From the NCBI GenBank assembly GCA_037903475.1, contig JBAJFG010000562.1, forward strand, positions 1,612,001 through 1,676,000: a DNA stretch of 64,000 bases. Reading direction: 5' to 3'. Numbering within the stretch: position 1 is the first letter of the stretch; every line of letters starts with the position of its first letter. This DNA is from Ancylostoma caninum. Taxonomy: Eukaryota > Nematoda > Chromadorea > Rhabditida > Ancylostomatidae. The notes below the pieces were generated by a model. The model saw only the letters and a program-made list of their open reading frames with translations, was not told where the DNA came from and searched no databases. Shown here one piece after another: positions 34,750 through 45,665 of the stretch. The translations under genes were made by a program, and so were the position numbers.

Positions 34750-34910
34750 TTCCGGGCTGGGCTGAGATTCATCAACGCATATCAGGACCAGCTCAAAAAA
34801 GCAACTTTCACATACTGCTCTACACGTAGCCTGTACAATAACAAGTCCAGCTAACCAAAGTTGGTTTCTTGGTTAGCATTCCATGAATTCCAGCCCTGGA
34901 ATAGGTCATT
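34750..34910. mobile_element. Palindromic MITE, diverged
   Basis: Left gggctgggctgagattcatc and right ggttagcattccatgaattc then cagccctgg match the family at 41.39 kb. Confidence 0.6.
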
Positions 34911-36000
34911 CCTGACAACAGAAGATAGTTTTTGTGCACACGTACATGAAGCGCTAATTGATGAGGAGTGGGGTATTGGACAAATGGCTCTCCCCCCTCG
35001 CTTTGCTCGCCTCGCATTCGTGTATATGTTCCCCTCGATTGAGCGCCACTCTCGCGTACCACTCTCGTACGAGACATCTTCCCCCACTTTTGAACGCCGG
35101 CGCGCCGTCATCAGATCGCTGGACCCTTTTTTTCAGGTGTTTCCCCATTTATGGACTTCGGCGCATCACTTTCACAGCTGTTGATCCGTTCAATAGTAAC
35201 TCTCCCACAAACGGGCGATGGCGCACCACTGGAAAACCTAGCGACCATTTTCTTATTATCCTCTCCTACATAAGTGCTATCGCGACTCTCACCCGTGCCT
35301 CCTCTATGTCACATCGCAACCCTCATCCTTGTAAACCTTCGTCCGCTCGGCTCATCCTTGTTCTTCTAAGCGCATCGTACCACCTTTCTCCTTTTTTGCA
35401 GTCTTGCAATCACAGGCCATTCCAAATGAGATGTGAATAACTTTCGGTCATAATAAAAAAATAACATATCTGCACATGACGAAAGTGCCTCGAAACACCC
35501 GTGAATCAAGGTAAAAACCAAAATTCACCATATTTTCGTACGTAACTCTACGCGCTGAACACGACCGTGGGGGTATTTTCCGTTTTCGATGGTTGGTTCT
35601 CGTGCGCAGATGCGCACACATATGAACTGCCAATTAATAGATGGTATGATCTCGGAGATCAACAAGTGATCTCGCAAATAAACCTTAACCCTATCATGTT
35701 CAGATTATCACAACACACAATCTCAGACAATTGTGCCGTCGAACAGCAGGTCGAACCCCCATCGCCCCGCCCACTTTTTGAACTGGGGGAGCGTGGCACG
35801 AAGTTCTGCTATAGCAGAACGTGCTGCTCATATCCCCTGACGTGCTGCTCATACCCCCCGACGTGTTGCTGTCCGCCGGAATTCTCCAGACGTGCTGCTG
35901 TCCGCCGGGACCGTGATAACACGTGTATATGCAATTAATCAACAACTTCATTTTTCCTCACCTTCACTTTCGTCTTCTAACTTCCTCGGAGCGGCGGTAA

Positions 36001-36480
36001 GTGTTCACGAGTTCCCATAATAGGGTAATTACTCAGACAATTTCGTGGGCAAATCCCGTTCGGATTGGGATTGCAGATGCGACGCAGAGGCAGATGTATG
36101 CTGGATATTTTATAGCCTACTGCGGAATTGGAAGTGGAATGAGCTCCTATCTCAATGATCTTCTAACTTGCAAGCTAGTGGAACAGCTAGTCACTTGGTG
36201 GGTTTCTCTATCAGGTATTGATCTCCCATTTTTCGCTAACGGTGCTGCTACACAATTCTTGTTGAGATCACTGATGGTGTTAAATCGTTAATGGATAGAC
36301 TCTGCAAAAATAGCCTTACCAGAAATATTACTATTGCCGTTCTTGTCACAACAGGCTTAGCGGGGCTAAGTCTGTGTGCGAAAATGTTGGCTGTGGAGCT
36401 GTCGAGTACGATTATCTACTCGAATTTTCCTGAAGCGGCGGATCAATTCCAGCTCAAATGTTGTAGTTCTAGACGTCGGG
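36001..36480 (+). CDS. Two hydrophobic ORFs in register, possible gene fragment
   Basis: A 96-codon frame (36001-36291) runs in register, through one stop, into a 64-codon frame (36291-36485 on its own count). Both contain membrane-like stretches, AGYFIAYCGIGSGMSS and ITIAVLVTTGLAGLSL. A possible splice acceptor (tctatcag) lies at 36215. I do not recognise the family. It could be a broken gene, exons of an unmodelled gene, or chance. Confidence 0.25.
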
Positions 36481-37239
36481 GGTAGCACTGAGGGCACGTG
36501 GGGAGACGTCGGCCGGGGGCCAGGTACAACCGGGGGTGGACCCCTTTTCTACCTGCAGTCGACCCCCACGAATGTCTGGGATATGACCTCGCATCTTGGT
36601 CAATAATTAATCCGAAGTAATGGATCTGCAGTAGCACCATTAGAATAGCTGAGCATGCGCGGTGAGTTGTCTTGAAGGTTTTATTATATCTTATTCACGT
36701 TTCCTACGCCTGTTGTGTTGAAATGTTCTTCCATATCACGCCGTCGAAAGGCAGAATTTTCAAATTTGCCAGGATTCCGCGAAAGTCTGCATTAGTGTGT
36801 AACTGAAGAGAAAATTTGAAATCCATTTGAAAAAATTCCCTCCATAGTACATAGATTTTAAATACGTCGCGAGATTTGCTGTGTACATTGTAGTGAGCGA
36901 TGCTCGACAAAATCAGGACAGGAAAAAATTCAACGTCCGGAATGGGGACTTGAAGTTGATTCTATAACGATATAGCCACCCAGTGACGGTTCTTGACATC
37001 CGGTTTGATTTGTAGCTTACTAAGTTGTGCTTAATTATTGTCTCACAACAAAAAGGACGCGATTCGGCAGTGGACGTTCTCTCTCAACGAAGTTAGTTTT
37101 TCCGTAAAATTCTGAAAACAAACGCAAGGCACGCATCTAGCTAGAATTGCCCTTATGCTTTAGGCTTGAAGAATAGAAAATATAGAGAATAGTGCAAATG
37201 AGAATTTTAGCAGAACTTGTTTTCTTTCAGCATATCTCT

Positions 37240-37245
37240 TATCAG
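37240..37245 (-). promoter_or_regulatory. GATA-type site of paralogue D3
   Basis: TTATCA 81 bp before the ATG, following the gcagaacttgttttctttca block shared with D2. Confidence 0.5.
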
Positions 37246-37320
37246 ACTATTTATTTCAGAACAGATTCATGCTAGTGAGCACGTGCATCAATTGCTCTGG
37301 TGTAATGACGCTGACCAGTC

Positions 37321-40300
37321 ATGCAGTGTAAGCTGTTACTGGTCCTCGCTGTATTCGTGCTATTCGTCCCAATCCACATGAGACGGCCCTGGACGCTAAT
37401 TAGGAACTTGCCTCCTGGTGTAAGTTAATTGAATTATGTTTGTCCATTGCTACTATTCAGCGCTACATATTGGATGCGTTCGTCATGCCTTCGCCTTAGC
37501 GACCCATTGGCATATACTTATGAAGAGAAGTGATGAGATAACATAAACTACCAACAATAAGTTGAGGGGGCGCTACAAGATCACAAGCTACACCCAACAT
37601 CTTTCGAGTGCTGAGACGTCCTCACACTTCATTAGATCAGAATGAATGATATTGAACGAGCGATATTTCAAATAGCGATGATGGAAATGACACATATCGA
37701 TTGCCACATTACAACACCTTGAGTTCCTTCTTAATGAAGATTTTCGCTTCCCATAGGTGCTAATCTATCGTCAGTTGACAATCCAACGTCATAATCCTGA
37801 CTACTGAGCTCCCAATAGTGGAAAAATAAAAAAGGCCCCTAAATCCGGAAATTCACAGAGCATGCAGAGAAATCGATGACCGCTTGAAGGGGCTTCACTT
37901 CAGAGAACTCACTGCCTAGTTGAGCGGTTGGGTGAAGGGTTTCTGCAATCCTAGGTGCGGTTCGCTCTAAATGGATGCCTCCGGGCGACCCGGGGTCGCC
38001 CTTTGCGTCCCTAAACGCTGAATTAACGAGGCCAAAAGTGAGTAAATGGATAAAACCACTACCGGATTTCTATGAACCGACCGTGTGGAAAGAGTGTGCA
38101 GAAATACTAGTGCTCTACGATGCTTTTGAAAAATTGACGATTGAACACGTCTTCATTTTTTCCAATTTTCACGGTGCTACTTTAGAAGAATTCTATGATT
38201 TTCTGTCATCACTACCGTGCAGTTACTAAGAGCTAGTTTTGCTCTACTGACACCCTCAAAAGGGAGAGAATCTGGAAATTGTGACCTTACATTCCCAGGT
38301 TATGAATTACGGATTGAGCGTACAAAGCGCTAGACGAAAAGTTCAAAAGTTAATTCCTTCTCTCCCTTCAACGTTCTGAGAAACAAAATTGATGATTTCG
38401 ATATACCCGCAAGGAAATGTATCGAAACACTGGTTCCCCATAGAATCTCCACGATTTCCAGAATTCGAAAAAAAATCGAAAATTCGGTCGGTTGTCTCCG
38501 AGAATCGTAAGTGGGGGACAGCTGTTTGTCGCCTACAGGGAGCTAGGAGCCTCAACAGTATTTTCCTCAGCAGTACTCAAAAGCTTATACAAACTAGTGG
38601 AAGTTTCCAAACTAGTAGACGTTAGTGAATTAAGACTTCGTGAAAATGAAAGATGCGTTCCAAATTTAAGTTGTTGATTGAAGACTGCAATGGAATAAGA
38701 AATGGAGAAGATGGTTGAAATGTTGCGACCTGCATATAACTATAATCAAGTTCTTTTGACTAGTTGATAGAGGAATCACGTTACGATACAGTTACGTTAC
38801 GATACTCACATGAATGTTGAAAGAAGAAGAATGGATAAGAACAATGATGATCTCATTCCTATCACGAAGAAAAAAAGAGCAATACCCGGTGTTAAAAGCA
38901 TGATCTGTAGCTTAGAAAGGAGTTTTTGGAAGTGAAATGCAGTATAAGTGCACATATATTCATAGCAGAGCTTGAGGGAACAGAGCAGTTGGAATTGTGA
39001 GGAACCAGCATGCGGTATCCACGTTAATGCCTCACCTACGTCCCATGTAGAGTACAACGTGATAAGTTTAAGAGGCAATTCGGGCATTTCTCGCACCGCA
39101 CTGTCTGTGGGAACACTAGAGGTTCTATACGTGAGAGCGCCTCATTTAGCCTGCAATACAAATGATGCAAGTGAAATAGTGAAGTATAAGCTTGCACTAA
39201 ACTTCTCTTAAAACACTCCTTCACATTCATCACTTTTTTTGTTACCCTCATTCTGGGGGGTAGCACTGTGCCTTTGGCACAGAGTAGTGAAAAAAAAACA
39301 AATAATTTCAGAAATTTTGTAGGCAATTTTGTAGACTACTTTGAAATAATCCAACCCGATTATTTCGTTATCATAATTTCTGTTTCTAAGAAGATTCAGA
39401 GAAGGGAAGAAGTTGACTTTTAACTTTTCGTTTAACGCTCAATGCACTCGATTTTCGGAGTTCACAAGCTAAAAACATAAAATCTCAGTTTTCCGATTCC
39501 TCGATTTTTGAGGATTCTTGTAGAGCACTACTAGCTCTACTCAATTGTGGTGTACTGATTTGGACGAAGCATGGAATTCGCCTGAAGCAGCACCGTGAAA
39601 ATTGGGAAAAATGAAAATGTGCTCAATGATCAATTTTCCAAAAGCATCGTGGATCACTGGTTTTGTTGCATGCACTTTCTACGCGATCGGTTCATAGAAA
39701 TCCGGTGGTGGTTTTATCCATTAACTCATTTTTGGCCTCGTTAATTCAGTTTTTAATAGAGGGACGCAAAGAGGGTCGCCAGGTGAGCACCATTTGCTAC
39801 TGGCTACGGAGCGAACCGTATACTCCAAGGAGCATTTCACTCGAAGGCGAAATCCTGGACACCGAGTTAAACTGCCAATAGTGGCGTATATTGTCAGCAC
39901 ATCACAAATGTCCAACGAACTCAAAGAATCATGATTACCTGCAAACAGATCCAAATCGAAGTCGCGAATACCCTTGCCTTTCGCGAACACAGCTCCCTCG
40001 TATGCGCCAGGGCACCCCAACAGCGGTCATTTCATACAATTGCGGACGGTGGGATCCACGAATGTCAAACGGAGCACCGTTAGTCGCAAAGGTAAGAGCA
40101 CCCCGACTCCGTGAGTTTCTCGTGTGTTTCGCGCCATTTCACAGTTGGACATGTGTTCTAAGTCCCAAGAAAAACCCAAAATTCAACAAAATCTCGAACA
40201 CGGCAACGCTGCCTATAAAGCCACTATATATCCCATATCTTTGTTGATGAATTTTTGATTCGTAGTAAATTTCAAAAAAGGACAAATTTCTCGTCTAATG

Positions 40301-43018
40301 CTGTAAGTATTACCAAAAAAACATTTAGAATGTAGAAGATGGCATCCACTACCAAGCAGTCGTTTGGTTTTCGTTTTCACAATATATGTACGAACACAGC
40401 TACTGTGGTTATGATTTTGATGTTGGAGTCGCTTATCTGAAACATCCACCGCGTAATGATGTGAGTGATGTTGTTTTGGAACAACAATAAACATTCTGAA
40501 GCCTTCTGTTGCAGACCCGAATTTGTCGCTTCGCGATTAAGTATGATTCTAACAAGCTCTACTGCAGGAGAAGGAAGCACCTTTTGTATGACAAAAACTG
40601 GATTTCGGTAAGAGTGCGGAAACGGCCAGGATTTTCTTGATTGTAAATAGTTAGCAACTCTCTGGCATTTTCGCCGAAGCAGCCTCGCACTCAATATTTG
40701 ACAATCTGCTGCGTAATAGAGAGATAGAGAATTCACCAGCAAAATGGGTGCACAATTTGTCCGTTGCTGGTTAAAAACGAACGAGTCTCGCATTTCGAGT
40801 TCACCATTTTCCACTTCCGTTGACTATTCCTGTGGCAACTAAATAAAATTGCAAATCGAACAATCCATTGTAAGGAATCCGAAACCTTCTGAGGATAGAT
40901 CTATATCGTGGACGAACTTTCGCTTCCTTCATATTTTAGCTTGTCATTGAAAGATGCCTGAGTGTCATCGGGAATTGAACATTAACAGAAATATGAAGTT
41001 AAAATGTGCTTTCTCTATTTGAAAGCTATATGAATGACAAATTAAGAGTACCGCTTCAGAGACTCAGCGAAAATCCTTATCAAAACGGCTAGGCGTGAGC
41101 GGTGAAAAAAAACTGTATTTCTTTTTTCTATACGACCAACCACCTCCCCCATATCTCCACTTCTTAACACAACCCTCTGCTCTCTCTTCCTCTCATCGCG
41201 AAGCCACAGTACCTTGTTCTAGGGCAACGTGCTACGTCTTTCGACCGGTATCGTTAATGCTCGATTCAGTCAATGGTTTCAACACTGCTACCGGCTTTGA
41301 GTATTCTCGCTTGTTTCTTTTGAACTGACAGAGTCTGAGCACACTCTTAGCGGGGAAGTCAGGGGCCCTCTAGGATGGAGACGAATTCCAGGGCTGGGAT
41401 CCATGAAACGATGACCAAGCAAACTACGGATGGCTAGCCTGACGGGTTATCATGCTGACTACATAGAGCAAAGAGACACAGACGACGAAAGTTGGTTTGC
41501 TAGCCTAGGTTTGCTTAGTTATCGTTTCATGAATCCCAGCCCAGGCTGATGCGCTGTATATGCCTGAGTTAGTGTTTATCATCATTGCCCACTTCAGCGC
41601 GAAGCTAATTTTTTTTTGCAGTTAACGCTGAAGGATCTTGAACGCGAGGGATTGCCGCATCGGAAGGAAAAGTTCGTTGTTGTTGTTTTTCCTTCTTCTT
41701 TGAAATTTTGGTACCTATTCACGTGCGACAGATCCATATGAAACAAAAATTGACAGATTCAATCCAATTCAAATTCATCGAGTAGAAGCACCTTTTCAGA
41801 ATTGTCCAGTGCTTGCGAAGAAATCTACACTTACTTCGCATCCCAGATCTGCAGATCACAAGTGAGATACTTATCGTCCTGTATTATTTTGAATTTGGCG
41901 ACATTGGTACCAATGGAATGTTAACAAAACATTCCGCATACGACCACTGCGCCTACAATCTTGCCAGTATTCATTTGAAGCCAACCGCTTTCCCGTGAGT
42001 GGGGGTTTGCGTTGACGGTAAAGGTGTTTCCAAGTGAGCGTTGGTCTTGATAGGGCACTGCGTAGACGTCTTTCTCACAACGCCGATAAAGATGATAGTA
42101 CGGACATGCATAAATTTGAATTCATCCAGACTTTGCAGGTGGACCCTCAACAAAAAAGACTACCACGACGACAAGGCGGAGAACAACTCCCAGAAAAACT
42201 ACTCCAACAACCATCACAACAACAACTACTACAACACCCACAACAACTACTACTCCAACCACCACAACAGCTACCACAACAACTACTACTCCAGCCACAA
42301 GAAAAACAACCAAAACCACAACCGCACCTACAGTAGCCACACCTAAGATTAGAACGACTAACACTCCCACGACAACTAAGAACGAGACATCTCGAAAATC
42401 TGAAGTATCGAGTTCCATGTCCATAGAAGCTGTGACATATGAACGACGACAGACGTTATCTGACACACTTCACCTGCATACCGATGCTTCAGGTAAATAC
42501 CTCAACACTTGCCACATTGGAGCAGGCTCTAATTTCTTGATTTTGGATTCGACGAAATTTGGTACTACTACTAAAAACAAGCAACCTTCGGAAGTACACA
42601 TTGAAGGAATTCATGGCGTAAGGAAAGAGTCTAAACTGGCCAAGGATCCCAATTTGTAAGACATTTTCTCGAAAAGCAAACAAAATGTTAATCGACACTT
42701 TTCAGCTCATCTCTAGCACTCATGTTAGCTCCACTGATAGCCATTAAAATTGTACTGTTGATTCTCCTCATTCTCACCATTAGATGTATGAAAAACGGCT
42801 ACAAATCTTCGAAGAAATCGCTCACCGGGAAATCAAAAGAGCCGTCTCGCAGCAAAGAATCCGTTCCAAGTTCTCATACTCTTCAACAAACGACAGTCAC
42901 AGTAGATTTGTGGGATGACGTTCAAAAAGCAGAGAGCAAAATCAAAAGTGGGTCGAAAGAGTCAGCGAAACCACCTAAAAAGAATCGGAAGAAGAAAAAA
43001 CCCAAAAAGAAAAAGTAG
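37321..43018 (+). CDS. D3: putative type I membrane protein, Thr-rich stalk (paralogue 3)
   Basis: Exons 37321-37419, 40329-40460, 40515-40607, 41622-41671, 41800-41861, 42139-42655 (read as one), 42706-43018; about 421 residues. Signal peptide MQCKLLLVLAVFVLFVPIHM. Ectodomain with YCGYDFDVGVAYLKHPP and LYCRRRKHLLYDKNW. The stalk (about 117 residues) is almost pure Thr and Pro in places; a Gln-rich frame overlaps it but does not fit the splice phase. Hydrophobic segment IAIKIVLLILLILTI then RC; tail with VDLWDDVQKAES and a Lys-rich end. Intron 6 of D1 and D2 has no usable acceptor here; the sequence reads through in frame, or a 33-nt intron (42493-42525) is removed, also in frame. Intron 1 (2.9 kb) holds a 1.8-kb fold-back element. 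Confidence 0.75.
37945..39850. mobile_element. Large fold-back element with ~0.5-kb inverted arms
   Basis: The left arm includes cggttcgctc, ccctttgcgtccc, ctgaattaacgaggccaaaa and, further in, gcgctagacgaaaag. The right arm carries their complements: cttttcgtttaacgctc, tttggcctcgttaattcag, gggacgcaaagagggtcgcc, gagcgaaccg. Arms are about 80% alike and surround roughly 0.8-0.9 kb without a gene I recognise. It lies in D3 intron 1. The open frame at 37975-38229 lies in the arm and is not taken as a gene. Confidence 0.75.
39862..40215. repeat. Dispersed repeat shared with D2 intron 5
   Basis: The partner of the segment at 30800-31185, abutting the right end of the fold-back element. Confidence 0.5.
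41390..41547. mobile_element. Palindromic MITE, best copy
   Basis: Arms gggctgggatccatgaaacg-atgaccaagcaaac and gtttgcttagttatcg-tttcatgaatcccagccc are near-perfect inverted repeats of about 35 bp. The flanks show a possible 3-bp cag duplication. It lies in D3 intron 3. Confidence 0.8.
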
Positions 43019-43078
43019 CACTGCACAATCTTTTGACCTTTGAGCATTCTTTCAATTCTCACATAACAGTGTTTATTT

Positions 43079-43084
43079 AATAAA
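43079..43084 (+). terminator. Polyadenylation signal of D3
   Basis: AATAAA 61 nt after the stop, in the same cacataacagtgtttattta block as D2. Confidence 0.65.
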
Positions 43085-43259
43085 GGTTTGCTAAAGTGTG
43101 AGATTTGCTTCACTGGACATTAACCGCTCACGCGTGTTTGTCTCAAAATGTTATTAATCTGAGATTAATCTCTTTCGCTGGTATAATCTCTCTACAAATC
43201 AGTTTCAAGCAACGATCTAAAAAACACAAACAACGAATCTACAAACGAACATTTAGACT

Positions 43260-44085
43260 GAGGCCCGGTTGAAACTGTGGTCTAGTGTACCATTTGGCCA
43301 GACAAGATGTGTGGGATGCGGTCGCGTACCAACGCGGTGCGGACGAGAAAATCCGTCTCGCCGCAGATGTCCGGCTCGTCGAGCGCTCGTGCAGCGAACA
43401 CATACATGCCTGGCGAACTCATTTTTGAACTACTTTTGTAGTCGCCGTTTGCAATAGAACATGACCTGCCTTAATCCTCTATCCCCGTAGAAGGATCACA
43501 GCAGGTCAAATGCAGGATAGGGAGCGACTAACGGCGGAATAGGCTCGCCAACTCCGCCCACTTTTGCGTTTGTCCCACAAGTGTCATGCCGCGAAGAACG
43601 ATGTAGACCGGCGCTCCAAACGCCCGAATGTCTGAGTATATAGTAAGCGAGGCCTAAAAATAGATAAGGAATTGCTGTGTATGTGTATTCAAATGTGCTA
43701 GTGGATAGCTTTCAAAATGGTTTTGGGTGACAATCGCCACTCTACCATATAGTACAGTGAACAAGCTCATGGTGGTCTACATATGCGAGGCTGTGACTGT
43801 TTTCGAACGTTAACATTGGTCTCGATAATTATGAGAAAGTTGTACAGCCGAATTCATTAGCATCCTCAAGCTTCTATGCTGCGCACGACGATATGTCTGC
43901 AGATGCCATCGTCGCTTGTATGTACCCGCTTTTCCAAATTCTTCTAAACGGTGGTTTTTCAGAGTATTTTGGCACCGTTAGACAGCAGTGGCGGGAGAGA
44001 GGGTGGGGGTGCCGCCCCCGCCCCTCGAGGAAGGGTCCCCGAATTTTCGAAAGCCGCGCGCGTCCGCACCGCACGCACCCCGCCT
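43260..44085. other. No gene recognised; repeat-like sequence
   Basis: Contains a loose palindrome near 43.46-43.51 kb (tgacctgccttaatcctcta and its partial complement gatcacagcaggtca). Open frames at 43.87-44.27 kb are GC-rich and overlap on both strands, with no splice context. Confidence 0.4.
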
Positions 44086-44089
44086 GACA

Positions 44090-44465
44090 GGTTGTTGCAC
44101 CGGGCCACGGGTTTGCCCCGGCCTCAGACGCCGTGACGAGTCTCTCAGGGCTCGCCTTGTCTCCGCCAAAGCGGAGACACAACTAAGCTCTGATGCTCAA
44201 CCACCGGCTTATATACACCTACGAGGGGGCGAGTCACCACGTGGCAAGGAGCAGGTAGAACGCAGGACATGAGGGGCAGGACACAGGTGAAACGACACCA
44301 CAATTAATAGGGCAGCAGCTAGCCCTCTCAACGCAGCCGAAACCGAGTGTACTGCTCGCAGAAGTCGAAGTGCCGCAGTTCTTCCTCATGCAGCAATACC
44401 TGCCTTCCATTTCCTAGGGGTGTGGCTTGGCAGATTCTGCTGCGTTTGCCTTGTTCAGTTATCGA
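44090..44465 (+). repeat. Dispersed repeat, copy 1 (partner at 53.19 kb)
   Basis: Shares with 53190-53475 the blocks cttgtctccgcc-agcggaga, ggcttatatacacct, acgtggcaaggagcagg and ggtgtggcttgg. The cttatatacacct box is TATA-like. Confidence 0.65.
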
Positions 44466-44574
44466 AGTAATTTGAAAATTACCGCGGCTTCCAGCGTGAA
44501 TGGTATGTAGTATGCACGGCCCTGCAGTGTGCTTCTTGAGTCCGCAGAAAACTCACTTCTATCGACTGTCAGTG

Positions 44575-44735
44575 TTCAGTGGGCGTCAAATGCGGTGGCC
44601 CATCTAAGGCCTCGAGGATGACGCAGCGCAACCGCGCCGCGCGCGCCATAACCGATGTCTTCTGCTGCTGTTATGCTATTTGTAGCAGTTTTTCTACTCG
44701 TTCTAAGGATTTTCGACCGAATCGGGGGAAAGGCG
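44575..44735. mobile_element. Half of the 19.8-kb fold-back MITE
   Basis: Begins cagtgggcgtcaaatgcggt and continues into tcttctgctgctgttatgc; the second arm is missing. Confidence 0.55.
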
Positions 44736-44756
44736 CCCAGGAATAGCTTTGGGTGA

Positions 44757-45027
44757 CGGTCAAGACGTACGCCGCGACGCCACCGCGCCGCACGCGTATG
44801 CTTCTCAAGTTGAAATTACTTCTTCAAATTCGACGCACTAATTGACATCGGTGGTCACCTTCTCTCAGTTTGTGGGTCCCGATAACACTCATCCGTCCCA
44901 CCCAAGGTTAGAGAAGTTGTCCATATCCACGCAGGACTGCTCATACCCTAGAAGGTCGCAGCCGCGACGCGCACATGAATCGACCAATCACACACCAGCA
45001 GCGTACCTCTTGTCATGCAGCCGACTA
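44757..45027. mobile_element. MITE of the 15.0-kb family
   Basis: Begins tgacggtcaagacgtacgcc and ends gtacctcttgtcatgcagcc. A target duplication was not clear. Confidence 0.75.
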
Positions 45028-45665
45028 GTTTTCCTCTTCCAAGTGCTATCTTTAGAATCCTGTTGCTATGTTAAACCGATCTACAAACTTCTGAATTTGG
45101 CTAAAACATTATTACTTGACAAACATCCTGCATCTAAGAGATTACATGACTGGAATTTTCAATGATTTGGCTGTAATTTCACTCTGTTCGCTTATTGCTT
45201 CGACACGATTAGGATTTGAATGTTGGTGCTAGCATGGTAATAAAGTTTCAGCGAACACTTTTCCTTGACGTTTTTGTGTCTGCTAAAGTGGAATAGTACC
45301 ACCCGTGATAAAACCACTCAGAATGAGATAGAGCGCTCCATTTCAAAGGATGCTACATAGTGGATGCGCTGGTGACAGGATTACGGTGTGCCGTTTGTCC
45401 TCTTGTGGGCTGCAAGCTTTCCTTTGTTGAGTTCTACACTTTCGTTTTCTTAATCGCTGTTCATTTTGTCTTCATTTGTAGTATTTTTGTACATTGCATC
45501 TTTCTTCTGAAACCAGCTGGTAATTACTATTCTGTATGTTCTGTATGACTTTGTTACATATTCTACTTCGCTTCACTTCCTTCTTATCTCTCCTTTCGTT
45601 TATCGATGTACTGCTTATTTGAACCACTTAATGTTTAACAAAGATATTTCCTGCGTTTTTTTCCG

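Larger units (their letters stand above)
34480..37190. other. Inserted repeat-rich interval in the D3 upstream region
   Basis: Separates two blocks that are adjacent in front of D1. It includes a tRNA-like start (gtcggcggttcagtggttc at 34.56 kb), a palindromic MITE (34.75-34.91 kb), a minisatellite fragment (35.08-35.24 kb), short tandem gacgtgctgctcat units (35.82-35.91 kb) and hydrophobic open frames at 36.0-36.5 kb. Confidence 0.5.

Noticed and set aside
37975..38229. 84-codon frame
   Set aside because: It lies in the inverted arm of the large fold-back element, and its mirror at 39.6 kb is not open in the same way.
42034..42336. Gln-rich 100-codon frame over the D3 stalk exon
   Set aside because: It does not fit the phase 1 entry from exon 5. 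The Thr frame does, and it matches D1 and D2.
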